64,000 nucleotides of DNA from Gammaproteobacteria bacterium HGW-Gammaproteobacteria-11 (GCA_002840055.1 PGZJ01000004.1:47236-111235); one strand, 5' to 3'. Counted from the first letter of the stretch, positions 43,401-52,598 are shown. Numbers and translations are program-made. The notes: generated by a model not told the origin, from the sequence alone.

Positions 43401-43931
43401 ATGAGCCGAGAAGCAAAGAGTTGTCTTGAGCGGGCCAAGCGGGAGATTTTGCCGCTGAATCTGGCCCTGTACCACGCCTGCCGCGACTACCCCCACGGGG
43501 GCACCGCTGGTATTGCCGCCCTCTACGGGCGCAGTGCGTCCACTCTGCAGCACAAGGTCAGCCCCACGCAGGCTACCCATTCAGCCAACCCTGAAGACAT
43601 TGAAGAGATCATTACGGCTACCCGTGATCCGCGCATTCTGGATTCGGTTGTGCAGGCCTTTGGCGATGCTGCCTGGGTTGATCTGCGCGGGGTGGTGCCA
43701 TCTGAGGGTGAGGCCTGTGCCACGCTGGGTTCGGTGATTCAGGCTGTGGGTGATGTGCTGCAGAAAAAGTCGGCATTGATGGCGGGTGTGGCTGAGGGCT
43801 TGGCCAATGATTCGCGCATTGACCGGGATGAGTTGGCGGTATGCCTGAAGAAAATACAGCAAGCCCATGGCGCGCTGATTGCTCTGGCCAGGGTGCTGAC
43901 TAGTGATGCAGAGGACGGTAACCATGACTGA
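43401..43931 (+). CDS. Phage regulatory protein CII family
   Basis: This 176-residue protein matches the phage CII-like regulator family of Pseudomonas and related phages (AKREILPLNLALYHACRDYPHGGTAGIAALYGRSASTLQHKVSP, a helix-turn-helix with the STLQHK recognition helix). The family is believed to control the lysogeny choice. GGAG precedes the ATG at 43401 by nine bases; a codon 13 residues upstream was rejected. It overlaps the next gene by eight bases. Confidence 0.82.
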   Translation: MSREAKSCLERAKREILPLNLALYHACRDYPHGGTAGIAALYGRSASTLQHKVSPTQATHSANPEDIEEIITATRDPRILDSVVQAFGDAAWVDLRGVVPSEGEACATLGSVIQAVGDVLQKKSALMAGVAEGLANDSRIDRDELAVCLKKIQQAHGALIALARVLTSDAEDGNHD

Positions 43932-44142
43932 TACCGTAGACCGCGCTACCGATTATGCTGATGAATGGCTTGAGGCTCAGGTTAAAGCCTCACTGCCGAC
44001 CCCGCCTGCTGGACCCTCTTTGACTATCTGCATTGACTGTGACGAGCCTATCCCTGAGGGCCGCCGTTTGGCGGCGCCTGGGTGTAAGCGTTGCACCCCT
44101 TGTGAGTCTGATTATCAGCAGAGGGTGCGGCAGCATGGATAA
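43924..44142 (+). CDS. TraR/DksA C4-type zinc-finger protein
   Basis: The 72-residue protein ends with a C4 zinc finger (CIDCDEPIPEGRRLAAPGCKRCTPCESDYQ) like TraR and the zinc domain of DksA. Such small proteins bind RNA polymerase in its secondary channel and mimic ppGpp/DksA effects on transcription. It overlaps the preceding and following genes by eight bases each. Confidence 0.85.
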   Translation: MTDTVDRATDYADEWLEAQVKASLPTPPAGPSLTICIDCDEPIPEGRRLAAPGCKRCTPCESDYQQRVRQHG

Positions 44143-46369
44143 GGTGACAGACGATGTGCTGGCCCAGTTTGCTGATTATGGCCTGCAGGTTGATCTGCCC
44201 CTGGTGTTTGGCAAGCTCACCCGCGTAAGGGCTGAGGGCGATAAGGGCCGGGATAAAACCGGCTGGTACATTGCCTATGATGAGCGCACTGATGCTGGCG
44301 AGACCATCATCTTTGGGTCATTCGGCAACTGGCGCATGGGTGAGACCCAGAAGATCAAGCCCAAGGGTGTGAAGCTGTCTGATGAAGACAGGCAGCTGAT
44401 GAAGGCCCGCATGGAGCAGGCCAAGGCCAAGAAGGTTGAGACCCAAGAGCGGGCGGCCGGCAGGGCGGCGAAGCGCGCGGCGCGGATGTGGGAGCGGTTG
44501 CCTACCAAGGGCGAAAGCGCCTACCTCCAGCGCAAGCAGATCATCGGGCTGGGTGTGCGTTATGCCCCCAAGTCGGGTGCCATGTTGGTGCCTATGCGCA
44601 ATGGTCGCGGCAACATCGTTGGCCTGCAGGTGATCTACCCCACGGTGCAGGAGAGTCTGGGCAGGGATAAAACCTACTGGCCATACGGCCTGGCCAAAGA
44701 GGGCGCCTTTCACATGGTTGGTCCGCACCCTGAACCAGGTGAGGCCATTCTGGTGGCTGAAGGTTACGCCACGGGCGTCAGCCTGCACATGGCTACGGGC
44801 TTGGCGGTGGCTATCTGTTTTGATGCTGGCAACCTGTTGCCAGTGGGGACGGTTTTGCGTGAGCAGTTCCCCGGTCGGCAGCTGATCTTCTGCGCTGACG
44901 ATGACTGGAAAACCAAACTGCCCAATGATGAGCCCTATAACACGGGTGTTGAGAAGGCCAGCAAAGCCGCGACCATTCTGGGTGGCATGGTTGTTAAACC
45001 GGTTTGGCTGGGTGACCGTGGCGATAAAGAAACCGACTTCAACGACCTGCACCTGAATGGTGGGCTTGAGGAGGTGCGCCGGCAGGTGATGGCGGTGGTT
45101 CGCCCGCCTGCTGCCGGTGGTTGGAAGGATAGCCTGCAGCGCGCTGACAGTGGCGCCCTGCATGTGCATTCCTACAACGTGCAGCTGATCCTGACCAATG
45201 ACGAGCGCTGGGCCAAGGTGATCGCCTTCAATGAGTTCAGCAGCAAGATCGTCAAGCGCCGCACGCCGCCTTATGGCGGGTCGGCTGGCGAGTGGAGTGA
45301 TCTGGATGACTCCATGGTGGTGATGTGGCTGGCTGAGCAGTACAACCTTCGGGTTACCTCGCGGGTGGTGGTTGAGGCGGTGGCTGTAGCTGCTGCGCAC
45401 AATGCCTGGCACCCGGTGCGTGAATACCTGGATGCCCTTGAGTGGGATAAGCAAGGCCGCCTGGACTTCTGGTTGCATCAGTGTCTGGGTGTGGACATGA
45501 GCGCCTATAGCGTCAAGGTGGCCGCGCGCTGGATGATCAGTGCTGTTGCGCGGGTCATGCACCCTGGCTGCAAAGCCGACAGTGTGCTGATCCTTGAAGG
45601 CGGGCAGGGTGAGGGTAAGTCAACCGCGCTGTCAGTGCTGGGCGGGCCGTGGTTCATGGATTCACCATTCAGCCTGGGTGACAAAGACGCTTATCAGGCC
45701 ATCCGTGGCAAATGGATCATTGAGCTTGGCGAACTGGACAGCTTCAACAAGGCCGAGAGCACCAAGGCAAAGCAGTTTTTCAGCGCCTATGTGGATACCT
45801 ACCGTGAAAGCTATGGCCGCAGAACAGTCGATGTTCAACGCCAGTGTGTGTTCGCGGGTACCACCAACCAGGAGGAATACCTGAAGGACACTACCGGCAA
45901 CCGGCGTTACTGGCCGGTGCTGTGTAAGTACGTGGATATTGAGCTGCTGCGCTCGATGCGGGACCAGCTATGGGCTGAGGCGCTGCACCGCTACCGAGCT
46001 GGCGAACGCTGGTGGGTGGAGCGGGATGAGACGGCAGACTTTGCCGAGGAGCAGGACGCCCGCTACATGGTTGACGTGTGGGAACACCCCATCAGGGAGT
46101 GGCTTGAGCAGCCTGACCGCAACGAGATCATTACCGGTGACCAGGTCTTTGCCAATGCGCTCAAGCTGGATCTGGGTCACTGGGGCAAGCCTGAGCAGAT
46201 GCGGGTTGGTCACATCCTGCAGCGGCTGGGCTGGAAGCGTAAGCGCCTGCCTGCTGCTAGCCGTAGTGGCGTTCGCCCTTGGGGTTATGTGAAGCCGGCC
46301 AGGTGGGCAGCTGCTGGTGAGATTGCTGACGCCGCTGAGCAAGCCCGCAAAGAGGAGGATCCGTTTTGA
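44135..46369 (+). CDS. Phage replication primase-helicase (Toprim and VapE-type ATPase)
   Basis: This 744-residue protein joins a primase/Toprim-like N-terminal part (KSGAMLVPMRNGRGNIVGLQVIYP, then ILVAEGYATGVSLHMATGLAVAICFDAGNL) to a VapE/D5-like ATPase (Walker A GGQGEGKST around 489-497, IELGELDSFNKAESTKAKQFFSA, VFAGTTNQEEYLKDTTGNRRYWPV). It would open and prime phage DNA at the origin. ATG 44135 overlaps the upstream stop. The origin-like iteron region lies just after the next small gene. Confidence 0.88.
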   Translation: MDKVTDDVLAQFADYGLQVDLPLVFGKLTRVRAEGDKGRDKTGWYIAYDERTDAGETIIFGSFGNWRMGETQKIKPKGVKLSDEDRQLMKARMEQAKAKKVETQERAAGRAAKRAARMWERLPTKGESAYLQRKQIIGLGVRYAPKSGAMLVPMRNGRGNIVGLQVIYPTVQESLGRDKTYWPYGLAKEGAFHMVGPHPEPGEAILVAEGYATGVSLHMATGLAVAICFDAGNLLPVGTVLREQFPGRQLIFCADDDWKTKLPNDEPYNTGVEKASKAATILGGMVVKPVWLGDRGDKETDFNDLHLNGGLEEVRRQVMAVVRPPAAGGWKDSLQRADSGALHVHSYNVQLILTNDERWAKVIAFNEFSSKIVKRRTPPYGGSAGEWSDLDDSMVVMWLAEQYNLRVTSRVVVEAVAVAAAHNAWHPVREYLDALEWDKQGRLDFWLHQCLGVDMSAYSVKVAARWMISAVARVMHPGCKADSVLILEGGQGEGKSTALSVLGGPWFMDSPFSLGDKDAYQAIRGKWIIELGELDSFNKAESTKAKQFFSAYVDTYRESYGRRTVDVQRQCVFAGTTNQEEYLKDTTGNRRYWPVLCKYVDIELLRSMRDQLWAEALHRYRAGERWWVERDETADFAEEQDARYMVDVWEHPIREWLEQPDRNEIITGDQVFANALKLDLGHWGKPEQMRVGHILQRLGWKRKRLPAASRSGVRPWGYVKPARWAAAGEIADAAEQARKEEDPF

Positions 46370-46740
46370 TCAAGCCAATCGATGATCTGTTGTTGAGTTG
46401 GGCTGAGACGCAACGCATGTTGCTGCGTGGTGAGCCCATAGGACCGCAGGCCGTGAAGTGCAGCCTGGCGGCAGCGATTGATTCCAAGGGCGTGGTGATA
46501 CCGGCCACCACGCGGGGAGGCTGCCAGGGTGATCCCTACTTCCCGGTGACTGACCTGGTGGTCAACCAGTTGCGGGAGGATCTGCGGCGGGTGGTGTATG
46601 AGCATTACCTGCTGCACCCCGGCGCCTATGCAAACAATGCACGGGCGCTGGGTTACGGGTGCGTGCGTTCGTACTACAACGCGCTGGATACAGCGCATGA
46701 GCATGTGCGGCAGGCCCTCAGTGTGAGGCTGGCGGCATGA
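46366..46740 (+). CDS. Possible late-gene regulator (Q/ArpU-like)
   Basis: A 124-residue protein with a C-terminal pattern like a helix-turn-helix of phage late regulators (ANNARALGYGCVRSYYNALDTAHEHVRQAL). It overlaps the primase by four bases. Two terminators and then the lysis and packaging genes follow, which is where Q-type antiterminators sit in lambdoid phages. The call rests mostly on place; no clear family match. Confidence 0.4.
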   Translation: MIKPIDDLLLSWAETQRMLLRGEPIGPQAVKCSLAAAIDSKGVVIPATTRGGCQGDPYFPVTDLVVNQLREDLRRVVYEHYLLHPGAYANNARALGYGCVRSYYNALDTAHEHVRQALSVRLAA

Positions 46741-46793
46741 ACATGCAGCCACTCCATGCCCTGTCTTGCCTTGTCTCACTGGGGTTTTGCCCA

Positions 46794-47014
46794 GCGGGAC
46801 AACGCAAGGCCGCGCCGTTGTTGGCTCTGTCTTACTGTCCCACCATTTCCACCCAGCGCACACATGGACACACACACCCGCATAGGCGCTCACACGCGCA
46901 CGCGCACCCCTACGCGCCCAATTTATTATTTATAGTTAGACAGTCAGTCAATTATATAAATATCAGTGGGTTGCGCTGTCCCGCTGCTTTTTCTGTTGGC
47001 GGGACAGTGGGACA
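46794..47014. other. Candidate phage replication origin with iterons
   Basis: Five copies of G(C/T)GGGACA occur here: 46794-46801, 46836-46843 (minus), 46977-46984 (minus), 46999-47006, and 47007-47014, the last two in tandem. They flank an AT-rich stretch at 46919-46965 (mostly A and T). Such a layout next to a replication gene suggests iterons and a DNA-unwinding element. Bases 46741-47365 hold no convincing gene apart from this and two terminators. Confidence 0.5.
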
Positions 47015-47195
47015 GCACACAATGTTAAGCCGGGCTAATAGGGTTATTTGTGGTGTGTTTGGGGGTTATTGTTTGTGCGTTTATGGGTTATTGGCGCATG
47101 GCATTAAATCCTACTTGCTGCCATTGCAATGGAAGGGTACAAAGTAGGCAAGCTGTATAGGTGCGTCCGAATAGACCACCCAAAGATCAACACCG

Positions 47196-47226
47196 AAACC
47201 CGGCCACCGCGCCGGGTTTTCTGTTT
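47196..47226 (+). terminator. Terminator before the lysis genes (1)
   Basis: AAACCCGGC pairs with GCCGGGTTT, with a 6-base loop, and T-rich bases follow. Confidence 0.75.
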
Positions 47227-47296
47227 CTGGCGCCGGGCGGGTGGTCACCCTGCCAAGGAACGGCGCCACCTTTCACCGGCACTCCTGGGTGCCTTT

Positions 47297-47326
47297 CCCT
47301 GCTCACCTGGTGAGCGGGGTTTTATT
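47297..47326 (+). terminator. Terminator before the lysis genes (2)
   Basis: CCCTGCTCA pairs with TGAGCGGGG (one wobble), followed by TTTTATTTAT. Confidence 0.75.
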
Positions 47327-47365
47327 TATGACCATCCGACAACAGGCGATTGCCGGGGACTTAGC

Positions 47366-47752
47366 ATGAGGATGAAGCACATGAGTGAGCCGGTTAGCAG
47401 TGGCCTGGCAGGTGTAGGCTTGGTCAAGATTGCCGGCTTTCTGTTCGGCGCAACATTCGCGGCCATTGTCGTTATGGCAATGACCCAGCCGAAAAGCACC
47501 CGTGAATGGGTGGTGGCTTTGATCTGTACGGTCATTGCATCGATCTGTGGTGGTGCGTTCGTTGTCCAGTGGTTGCAGCTGCATGCCTGGGCTGAGGTCT
47601 GGGAAGGTTCGGTTGCCCTCGCTGGCCTGCACTTTGTGTGCGGATTGCCCGCCTGGGTGTTTGTCAGGGCGTGGTTTGTGTATGCGGACAAACGCCAGAC
47701 CATGAGCCTGACTGACATGATCACTGAAATACGCAAGGCGTTGAGAGGCTGA
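47366..47752 (+). CDS. Holin-like membrane protein
   Basis: The 128-residue protein has three hydrophobic segments (about 23-40, 50-70 and 82-108) and a charged C-terminal tail (YADKRQTMSLTDMITEIRKALRG), the layout of phage holins. It lies after two terminators and before the HNH nuclease and terminase, the usual place of lysis genes. ATG 47366 is used; ATG 47381 with GAGG upstream is an alternative. No endolysin gene is adjacent in this window. Confidence 0.65.
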   Translation: MRMKHMSEPVSSGLAGVGLVKIAGFLFGATFAAIVVMAMTQPKSTREWVVALICTVIASICGGAFVVQWLQLHAWAEVWEGSVALAGLHFVCGLPAWVFVRAWFVYADKRQTMSLTDMITEIRKALRG

Positions 47753-48105
47753 TGACCAAGCTGACCAGCTCGGCGGCCAAGGGTTACGACAACCGCTGGA
47801 AGAAAGCGCGGATCGTATGGCTACAGGCCAACCCCTTCTGTGTTGAGTGTCGGAAGGTTGGGCTGGTAGTGCCTGCCACGGTCGTGGATCACGTCAAGCC
47901 TCACCGCCTTGGTCAAGCCATTGAGTCTGGTGACCCTGACAGGATCACTGCAGCGCGCCGACTCTTTTGGGATAGAACCAACTGGCAGAGCCTGTGTAAG
48001 CCTTGCCATGACAGTTACAAGCAGCGAGTAGAGAAGTCTGGTGAACCAGGCTGCTCACTCGATGGCATACCGCACAACGCATCGCACCATTGGAACCGAA
48101 CCTGA
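47752..48105 (+). CDS. HNH endonuclease
   Basis: The 117-residue protein has an HNH nuclease fold: CVECRKVGLVVPATVVDHVKPHRLG with the catalytic DH, and NWQSLCKPCHDSYK with the second metal-binding cysteines. HNH proteins next to the terminase are needed for DNA packaging in HK97-type phages. It overlaps the holin stop (TGATG). Confidence 0.9.
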   Translation: MTKLTSSAAKGYDNRWKKARIVWLQANPFCVECRKVGLVVPATVVDHVKPHRLGQAIESGDPDRITAARRLFWDRTNWQSLCKPCHDSYKQRVEKSGEPGCSLDGIPHNASHHWNRT

Positions 48106-48298
48106 TTGATCGTGAGTCACAGCAATCCCTTGCTGCCACGGCTCTGCAGTCTCCCAGCCCAGCAAGGGTGGGGGCACCCAAAAGTCCAAACCTCGAAACC
48201 TCTCGAACGACGGGGGGAACCTCGTTTGTAAGAGCGGGGAAAATGGGAGGGGGGGTATTGGTGGCGGGGGTGTTGCTGTGTGAAATCTGAGGTGATTT
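48106..48298 (+). other. Gap with G-rich stretch, possible cos/packaging region
   Basis: This 193-bp gap between the HNH and terminase genes has no reading frame of interest. Its right half is strongly G-rich (runs of 5-8 G near 48209 and 48246-48276), the kind of sequence seen around cos sites of HNH/P27 phages. No defined cos was identified. Confidence 0.35.
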
Positions 48299-48820
48299 AT
48301 GGCTGGAAATTCTAACTCTGGGCGCAGCGCAAAACCTGCGGTGGTCCATCTGGTTACTGGCAACCGCAGCAAGAAGAGCTTGGCTGCGCTGCATGATGAG
48401 ATTCAAAACCCACCGGTGCCGGTTGGCGCGCCGCCTCAGCCTGAGTGGCTGACTCAAGCTGCCGCTGAGGAGTGGGATCGTGTGGTGCCGGATCTGATTA
48501 CGCTTGGCCTGATCTCCACCCTGGACATGATGGCGCTGGTCACATACTGCGAGGCGGTCGCGGACTACAAGACATTCTCGCAGCGTATCGCCCAGGTGAA
48601 CGCGCAGCAGGCTGATCGCGGTGACGTGATGACCTTCTCTACCGGCGCAAAGCAGATATCCATCTGGCGGCAGCTGCGCAATGACGCTGAAAAACGCGCG
48701 AACCAGGCTGGCGCGCTATTCGGATTTTCACCGATGGCGCGGCGCAACCTGAAGGTCGCTACCCCACAAGGTGAGCTATTCCCCAATGAGCAAAAGGAAG
48801 TCGCAGAAAAATACTTCTGA
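48299..48820 (+). CDS. Terminase small subunit, P27 family
   Basis: The 173-residue DNA-recognition subunit of the packaging motor: MAGNSNSGRSAKP start, HLVTGNRSKKSL, PEWLTQAAAEEWDRVVPDLITLGLISTLDMMALVTYCEAVADY, and the SPMARRNLKV block are typical of the P27 group. It overlaps the large subunit by 35 bases. Confidence 0.92.
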   Translation: MAGNSNSGRSAKPAVVHLVTGNRSKKSLAALHDEIQNPPVPVGAPPQPEWLTQAAAEEWDRVVPDLITLGLISTLDMMALVTYCEAVADYKTFSQRIAQVNAQQADRGDVMTFSTGAKQISIWRQLRNDAEKRANQAGALFGFSPMARRNLKVATPQGELFPNEQKEVAEKYF

Positions 48821-50537
48821 CCCTTGTTCTGATTGGGCTCGGGCAGTTGTTGCCGGGCTGGTTGTTGCTGGTCCTGATGTGCGCAACGCCTGCAAGCGAC
48901 ACCTGCAGGATTTGGAGCACGGCCCCAAGCGTGGCCTGCGGTGGGATGTTGATGCGGCCAGCCACGCCATTGGTTACTTCCGTGAAGTGCTGCGGCTCAA
49001 CGGGGGCGCCTATGAGGGTCAGCCGTTCAAGGTTCTTGGCTGGCAGTCGTTTGTTATCGGGTCGCTGTTTGGTTGGAAAGCGCCGGACGGGTACCGCCGA
49101 TTCAGAACAGCCTACATTGAGACGGCCAAGGGCTCTGGCAAGTCGCCTCTGGCTGCTGGCATTGGGCTGTATGGGTTGACCTCTGATGGTGAGCCGCGCG
49201 CGGAGATCTATGCTGCCGCGACCAAGAAGGATCAGGCGCAGATTCTGTTCCGTGACGCGGTGGCCATGGTTGATCAGTCGCCGCTGCTTGCGCACCGACT
49301 TGAGAAGTCTGGCGCGTCTGGCCGTGAGTGGAACCTGGCGCATCTGGAGTCGGGCAGCTTCTTTCGCACTGTGAGCGCTGATGACGGGCAGTCTGGGCCG
49401 CGCCCTCACATTGCGCTGCTTGATGAGATTCACGAGCACAAGAACGGCACTGTGGTTGGGATGATGCGTGCGGGTACCAAGTCCCGCCGTCAGGCCATGA
49501 TCCTGATGATCACCAACAGCGGGACCGACAAGCACAGCGTGTGCTGGGAATACCACGAATACGGTACACGGGTTTGCCGTGCTGGTGCTGCGGGTGCTGG
49601 GCCTGATGACGGCCACTTTGATGACAGCTTCTTTGCCTTCATCTGCTCGATGGATGAGGCTGATGATCCGTTCAAGGATGAGGCCTGCTGGTACAAGGCC
49701 AACCCCAGTCTGGCTGATGGCATCCCCGGCCTGAAGTACCTGCGTGAACAGGTGACAGAAGCCAAGGGCATGCCCAGCAAGGTGGCCACTGTGCGGCGCC
49801 TGAACTTCTGCCAGTGGGTGGAATCGGCCAGCCCATGGATTGGCCGTGACGTATGGGATACGGCAGAAGATCCGATTGACACCGAGCTGCTGCGCGGCCG
49901 TCGCTGTTGGGCTGGGCTGGATTTGTCCAGTACGCAGGATCTGACCTCGCTGGTGCTGGTCTTTGAACCGACTGAGGCTGACGCTCACTGGCGCCTGCTG
50001 CCGTTTTTCTGGTTGCCAGAGGATGGCTTGTACGAAAAGGCTGAGCGTGACCGCGTGCCCTACCTGGCGTGGAAGGACGCCGGCTGGCTGATGACAACAC
50101 CGGGCCGTGCCATCAACAAGTTGCATGTGATTCACAAGATGGTTGAGCTGGCTGATCTCTTTGACTTGCAGGGCATCGCCTATGACCGGTGGCGCATTGA
50201 AGACCTGAAGATGCTCATTGAAGAGGAGGGCTGCAGCCTGCCGCCCCTGCTGCCATTCGGTCAGGGCTACAAGGACATGAGCCCCGCGCTTGATGAGTTT
50301 GAGATTCGATTGGTAAACGAGAAGGTAAGGCATAACGGTAACCCGGTTCTGACCTGGAACGCTGCGAACGCGGTCACCACCAGTGACCCGGCAGGTAATC
50401 GCAAGGTGGCCAAAGACAAGGCCACTGGCCGTGTGGATGGCATTGTGGCCGGCATCATGGCCACCGGGTTGACCATTCGAGAGGACGAAACTGACGGCCC
50501 TTCCGTCTACGAGACCAGAGGAGTCCGTTCACTATGA
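48786..50537 (+). CDS. Terminase large subunit
   Basis: The 583-residue packaging ATPase/nuclease has Walker A ETAKGSGKSPLAAG around residues 112-122, Walker B IALLDEIHEHKN, and a C-terminal RNase H-like nuclease part (WAGLDLSSTQDLTSLVLVFEP and later acidic residues). It belongs to the HK97-type terminase family. ATG 48786 was used; GTG 48771 is possible. Confidence 0.94.
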   Translation: MSKRKSQKNTSDPCSDWARAVVAGLVVAGPDVRNACKRHLQDLEHGPKRGLRWDVDAASHAIGYFREVLRLNGGAYEGQPFKVLGWQSFVIGSLFGWKAPDGYRRFRTAYIETAKGSGKSPLAAGIGLYGLTSDGEPRAEIYAAATKKDQAQILFRDAVAMVDQSPLLAHRLEKSGASGREWNLAHLESGSFFRTVSADDGQSGPRPHIALLDEIHEHKNGTVVGMMRAGTKSRRQAMILMITNSGTDKHSVCWEYHEYGTRVCRAGAAGAGPDDGHFDDSFFAFICSMDEADDPFKDEACWYKANPSLADGIPGLKYLREQVTEAKGMPSKVATVRRLNFCQWVESASPWIGRDVWDTAEDPIDTELLRGRRCWAGLDLSSTQDLTSLVLVFEPTEADAHWRLLPFFWLPEDGLYEKAERDRVPYLAWKDAGWLMTTPGRAINKLHVIHKMVELADLFDLQGIAYDRWRIEDLKMLIEEEGCSLPPLLPFGQGYKDMSPALDEFEIRLVNEKVRHNGNPVLTWNAANAVTTSDPAGNRKVAKDKATGRVDGIVAGIMATGLTIREDETDGPSVYETRGVRSL

Positions 50538-50725
50538 AGATCAAAGCGCGGGATGTGGTTGCTGATATTGGCGGGCTTGCAGGTGCTGCCTTGCTAGCTT
50601 ACGGCGCTTGGCTCATTTACAACCCGGCAGGTTTTATTGTCATGGGTCTGCTGCTGCTGGCCTTTGCCTGGCTGCTTGGTGGTGTGCGTGATGAGCCAGC
50701 CCTGCCGGATGAGGAGCAATCCTGA
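50534..50725 (+). CDS. Small membrane protein between terminase and portal
   Basis: The 63-residue protein has two hydrophobic segments (about 13-30 and 33-49) and an acidic tail. Small membrane proteins at this spot are common in HK97-type phages, without known role. It overlaps the terminase stop (ATGA) and its stop touches the portal start (TGATG). Confidence 0.7.
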   Translation: MKIKARDVVADIGGLAGAALLAYGAWLIYNPAGFIVMGLLLLAFAWLLGGVRDEPALPDEEQS

Positions 50726-51954
50726 TGGCGATATTTAATACCTTGCGGCGCTCAGAGCGCCGTAGCGCAAGTGTGGTGCCGCAGGATATGTGGCGCAGCG
50801 TTCTGGGTGGCGGCACGGCATCTGGGATGAATGTTACCCCGGATCTGGCCATGAAGCTGACCACGGCTTATGCCTGCGTAAGCCATCTGGCAGACAGTAT
50901 TGCCATGCTTCCGCTCAATCTTTACCAAGACAACTCAGACGACGGCAAAAAGAACGCTGAGTATGCAAAGAATCACCCGCTGTACAACCTGATCAAACAT
51001 AGGCCTAACCGCTGGCAAACCTCTTTTGAGTGGCGCCGCATGATGGCTGGCCACATGTTGTTTCGTGGTAATGGTTACAGCCGAATTGTGAGCCAGGTGC
51101 GTGGCGTCGATGAGTTGGTGCCCATGCACCCGGATCGCGTGCTGCCGTTCCAGGGTGAAGATGGTGAGATTTATTACTATTACACCCCGCTGCGGGGCGC
51201 ACCGGTCACGCTGCTGCAGGAGGAGGTTCACCACTGGCGCGCTTTTGGTGGTGATCTTTTGGCAGCGCCGTCGCCTATCAGGCTGCATGCGGAAACTATC
51301 GGGCTGGCTTTGGCGGCGCTTGAGCACGGTGCCCGCGTATTCAGCAATGGCGCTGTTTCAACGGGTTTGCTCAAGCATCCCAAGACCCTGAGTGATCCGG
51401 CCTATAACCGTCTGCGTGACAGCTTTGCCGAGAAGTACGTGGGGTTGGCCAACCACCACAAGCCGATGTTGCTTGAGGAGGGCATGGACTTTGTGAAGCT
51501 GACCATGTCTGCCGATGAAGTGCAGATGTTGCAAACCCGCGTGCACCAGGTCTCAGAGGTGTGCAGCATCTGGCGCATGAATCCCATGCTGATTGGGCAT
51601 GGTGACAAGACCTCAACATGGGGTACGGGTGTAGAGCAGATCACTATTGGCCACCTTACGTTCACCCTGTCGCCTTTGCTGCGCATGATCGAACAGGCCA
51701 TGCAGCGTGACCTGCTCGGTCAGCGTGACCTGGACTCAGGTCATTACCTGCGCTTCACGGATAATGCCCTGCTGCGGGTAGACATGAAAACCAAGGCTGA
51801 ATACTTCAAAGCGGCAATTGGTGGCAACAACGGGCCTGGCTGGATGGACCGCAATGAAGTGCGGGCGCTAGAAGACCTTAACCACAGGGACGGGCTGGAT
51901 GCGTTTGTGGATCCAGCTGCGTACAAAAGCCAGCCCAAAGGGGGTGATGTGTGA
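50725..51954 (+). CDS. Phage portal protein, HK97 family
   Basis: The 409-residue protein forms the twelve-fold portal through which DNA is packaged. Features are SHLADSIAMLPLNLYQ, KHRPNRWQTSFEWRRMMAGHMLFRGNGYS, and RLRDSFAEKYVGLANHHKPMLLEEGMDF. The length fits the family. It overlaps the protease by four bases (GTGA). Confidence 0.95.
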   Translation: MAIFNTLRRSERRSASVVPQDMWRSVLGGGTASGMNVTPDLAMKLTTAYACVSHLADSIAMLPLNLYQDNSDDGKKNAEYAKNHPLYNLIKHRPNRWQTSFEWRRMMAGHMLFRGNGYSRIVSQVRGVDELVPMHPDRVLPFQGEDGEIYYYYTPLRGAPVTLLQEEVHHWRAFGGDLLAAPSPIRLHAETIGLALAALEHGARVFSNGAVSTGLLKHPKTLSDPAYNRLRDSFAEKYVGLANHHKPMLLEEGMDFVKLTMSADEVQMLQTRVHQVSEVCSIWRMNPMLIGHGDKTSTWGTGVEQITIGHLTFTLSPLLRMIEQAMQRDLLGQRDLDSGHYLRFTDNALLRVDMKTKAEYFKAAIGGNNGPGWMDRNEVRALEDLNHRDGLDAFVDPAAYKSQPKGGDV

Positions 51955-52556
51955 AAAAAGACTTTGAGCGGCGCTTTTATATGCCGCAAGAGCTGCGCCT
52001 GCAGGCTGCTGGTGAAGAGACCAAAGCGCTCATTGCTGGTCATGCCGCTGTGTTTAACCAGCGCTCTGAGGATCTTGGCGGCTTTGTTGAACAGATCGCC
52101 CCTGGCGCTTTTGCAAAAAGCCTGGCCAGCCGCGATGTGCGTGCGCTGCTGAACCACAACGCTGACATGGTGCTGGGCAGATCGAGTGCTGGCACCTTGC
52201 GGTTGCAAGAAGATGAGACCGGCTTGAGCTTTGAGATTGACCCGCCTGATACAACTTATGCCCGTGATCTGACAGTGAGCATGAGTCGAGGTGACGTGAA
52301 GGAAATGTCATTCGGCTTCATCACCATTGAGGATGCCTGGGCCAAAGTAGAGGACGTGTGGGTGCGCACACTGCTTGAGGTGGATGTGCTTGAAATTAGC
52401 CCGGTTACTTTCCCGGCCTATGGCCAGACCACGGTATCTGCCCGCAGCCTGGATCGCTGGAAAGAAGCTCAAGTAGCAGAGCAGCCGCCGGCTGATCCTC
52501 AGCTGCTGGATGATGAAATGCGAGGCTTGCGGCTGCGAATGCAGCGGCTTGCTTAA
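51951..52556 (+). CDS. Prohead (HK97-type) maturation protease
   Basis: The 201-residue serine protease of the HK97/S78 type cleaves the capsid delta domain before expansion. It has the IAGHAAVFNQRS start, the catalytic His in RALLNHN, and the catalytic Ser of VKEMSFGF. The start is a GTG overlapping the portal stop. A terminator-like hairpin separates it from the capsid gene. Confidence 0.94.
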   Translation: MKKDFERRFYMPQELRLQAAGEETKALIAGHAAVFNQRSEDLGGFVEQIAPGAFAKSLASRDVRALLNHNADMVLGRSSAGTLRLQEDETGLSFEIDPPDTTYARDLTVSMSRGDVKEMSFGFITIEDAWAKVEDVWVRTLLEVDVLEISPVTFPAYGQTTVSARSLDRWKEAQVAEQPPADPQLLDDEMRGLRLRMQRLA

Positions 52557-52575
52557 CCAAACCAAAACCCATACC

Positions 52576-52598
52576 AGCCCGCATGTGCGGGCTTTTTT
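52576..52598 (+). terminator. Terminator-like hairpin between protease and capsid
   Basis: AGCCCGC / GCGGGCT with loop ATGT and a following run of six T. It could attenuate or process the mRNA so that capsid is made in excess; the capsid has its own ribosome site. Confidence 0.7.

Noticed and set aside
46737..47147. A 136-codon frame after the late-regulator-like gene, starting with an ATGA overlap
   Set aside because: Its composition is His/Cys-rich and irregular, it covers the AT-rich and iteron region, and no domain is visible. I treat this stretch as regulatory.
48106..48298. A firm cos site call in the G-rich gap
   Set aside because: No 9-12-base overhang pattern can be fixed from sequence alone; only a possible packaging region is noted.
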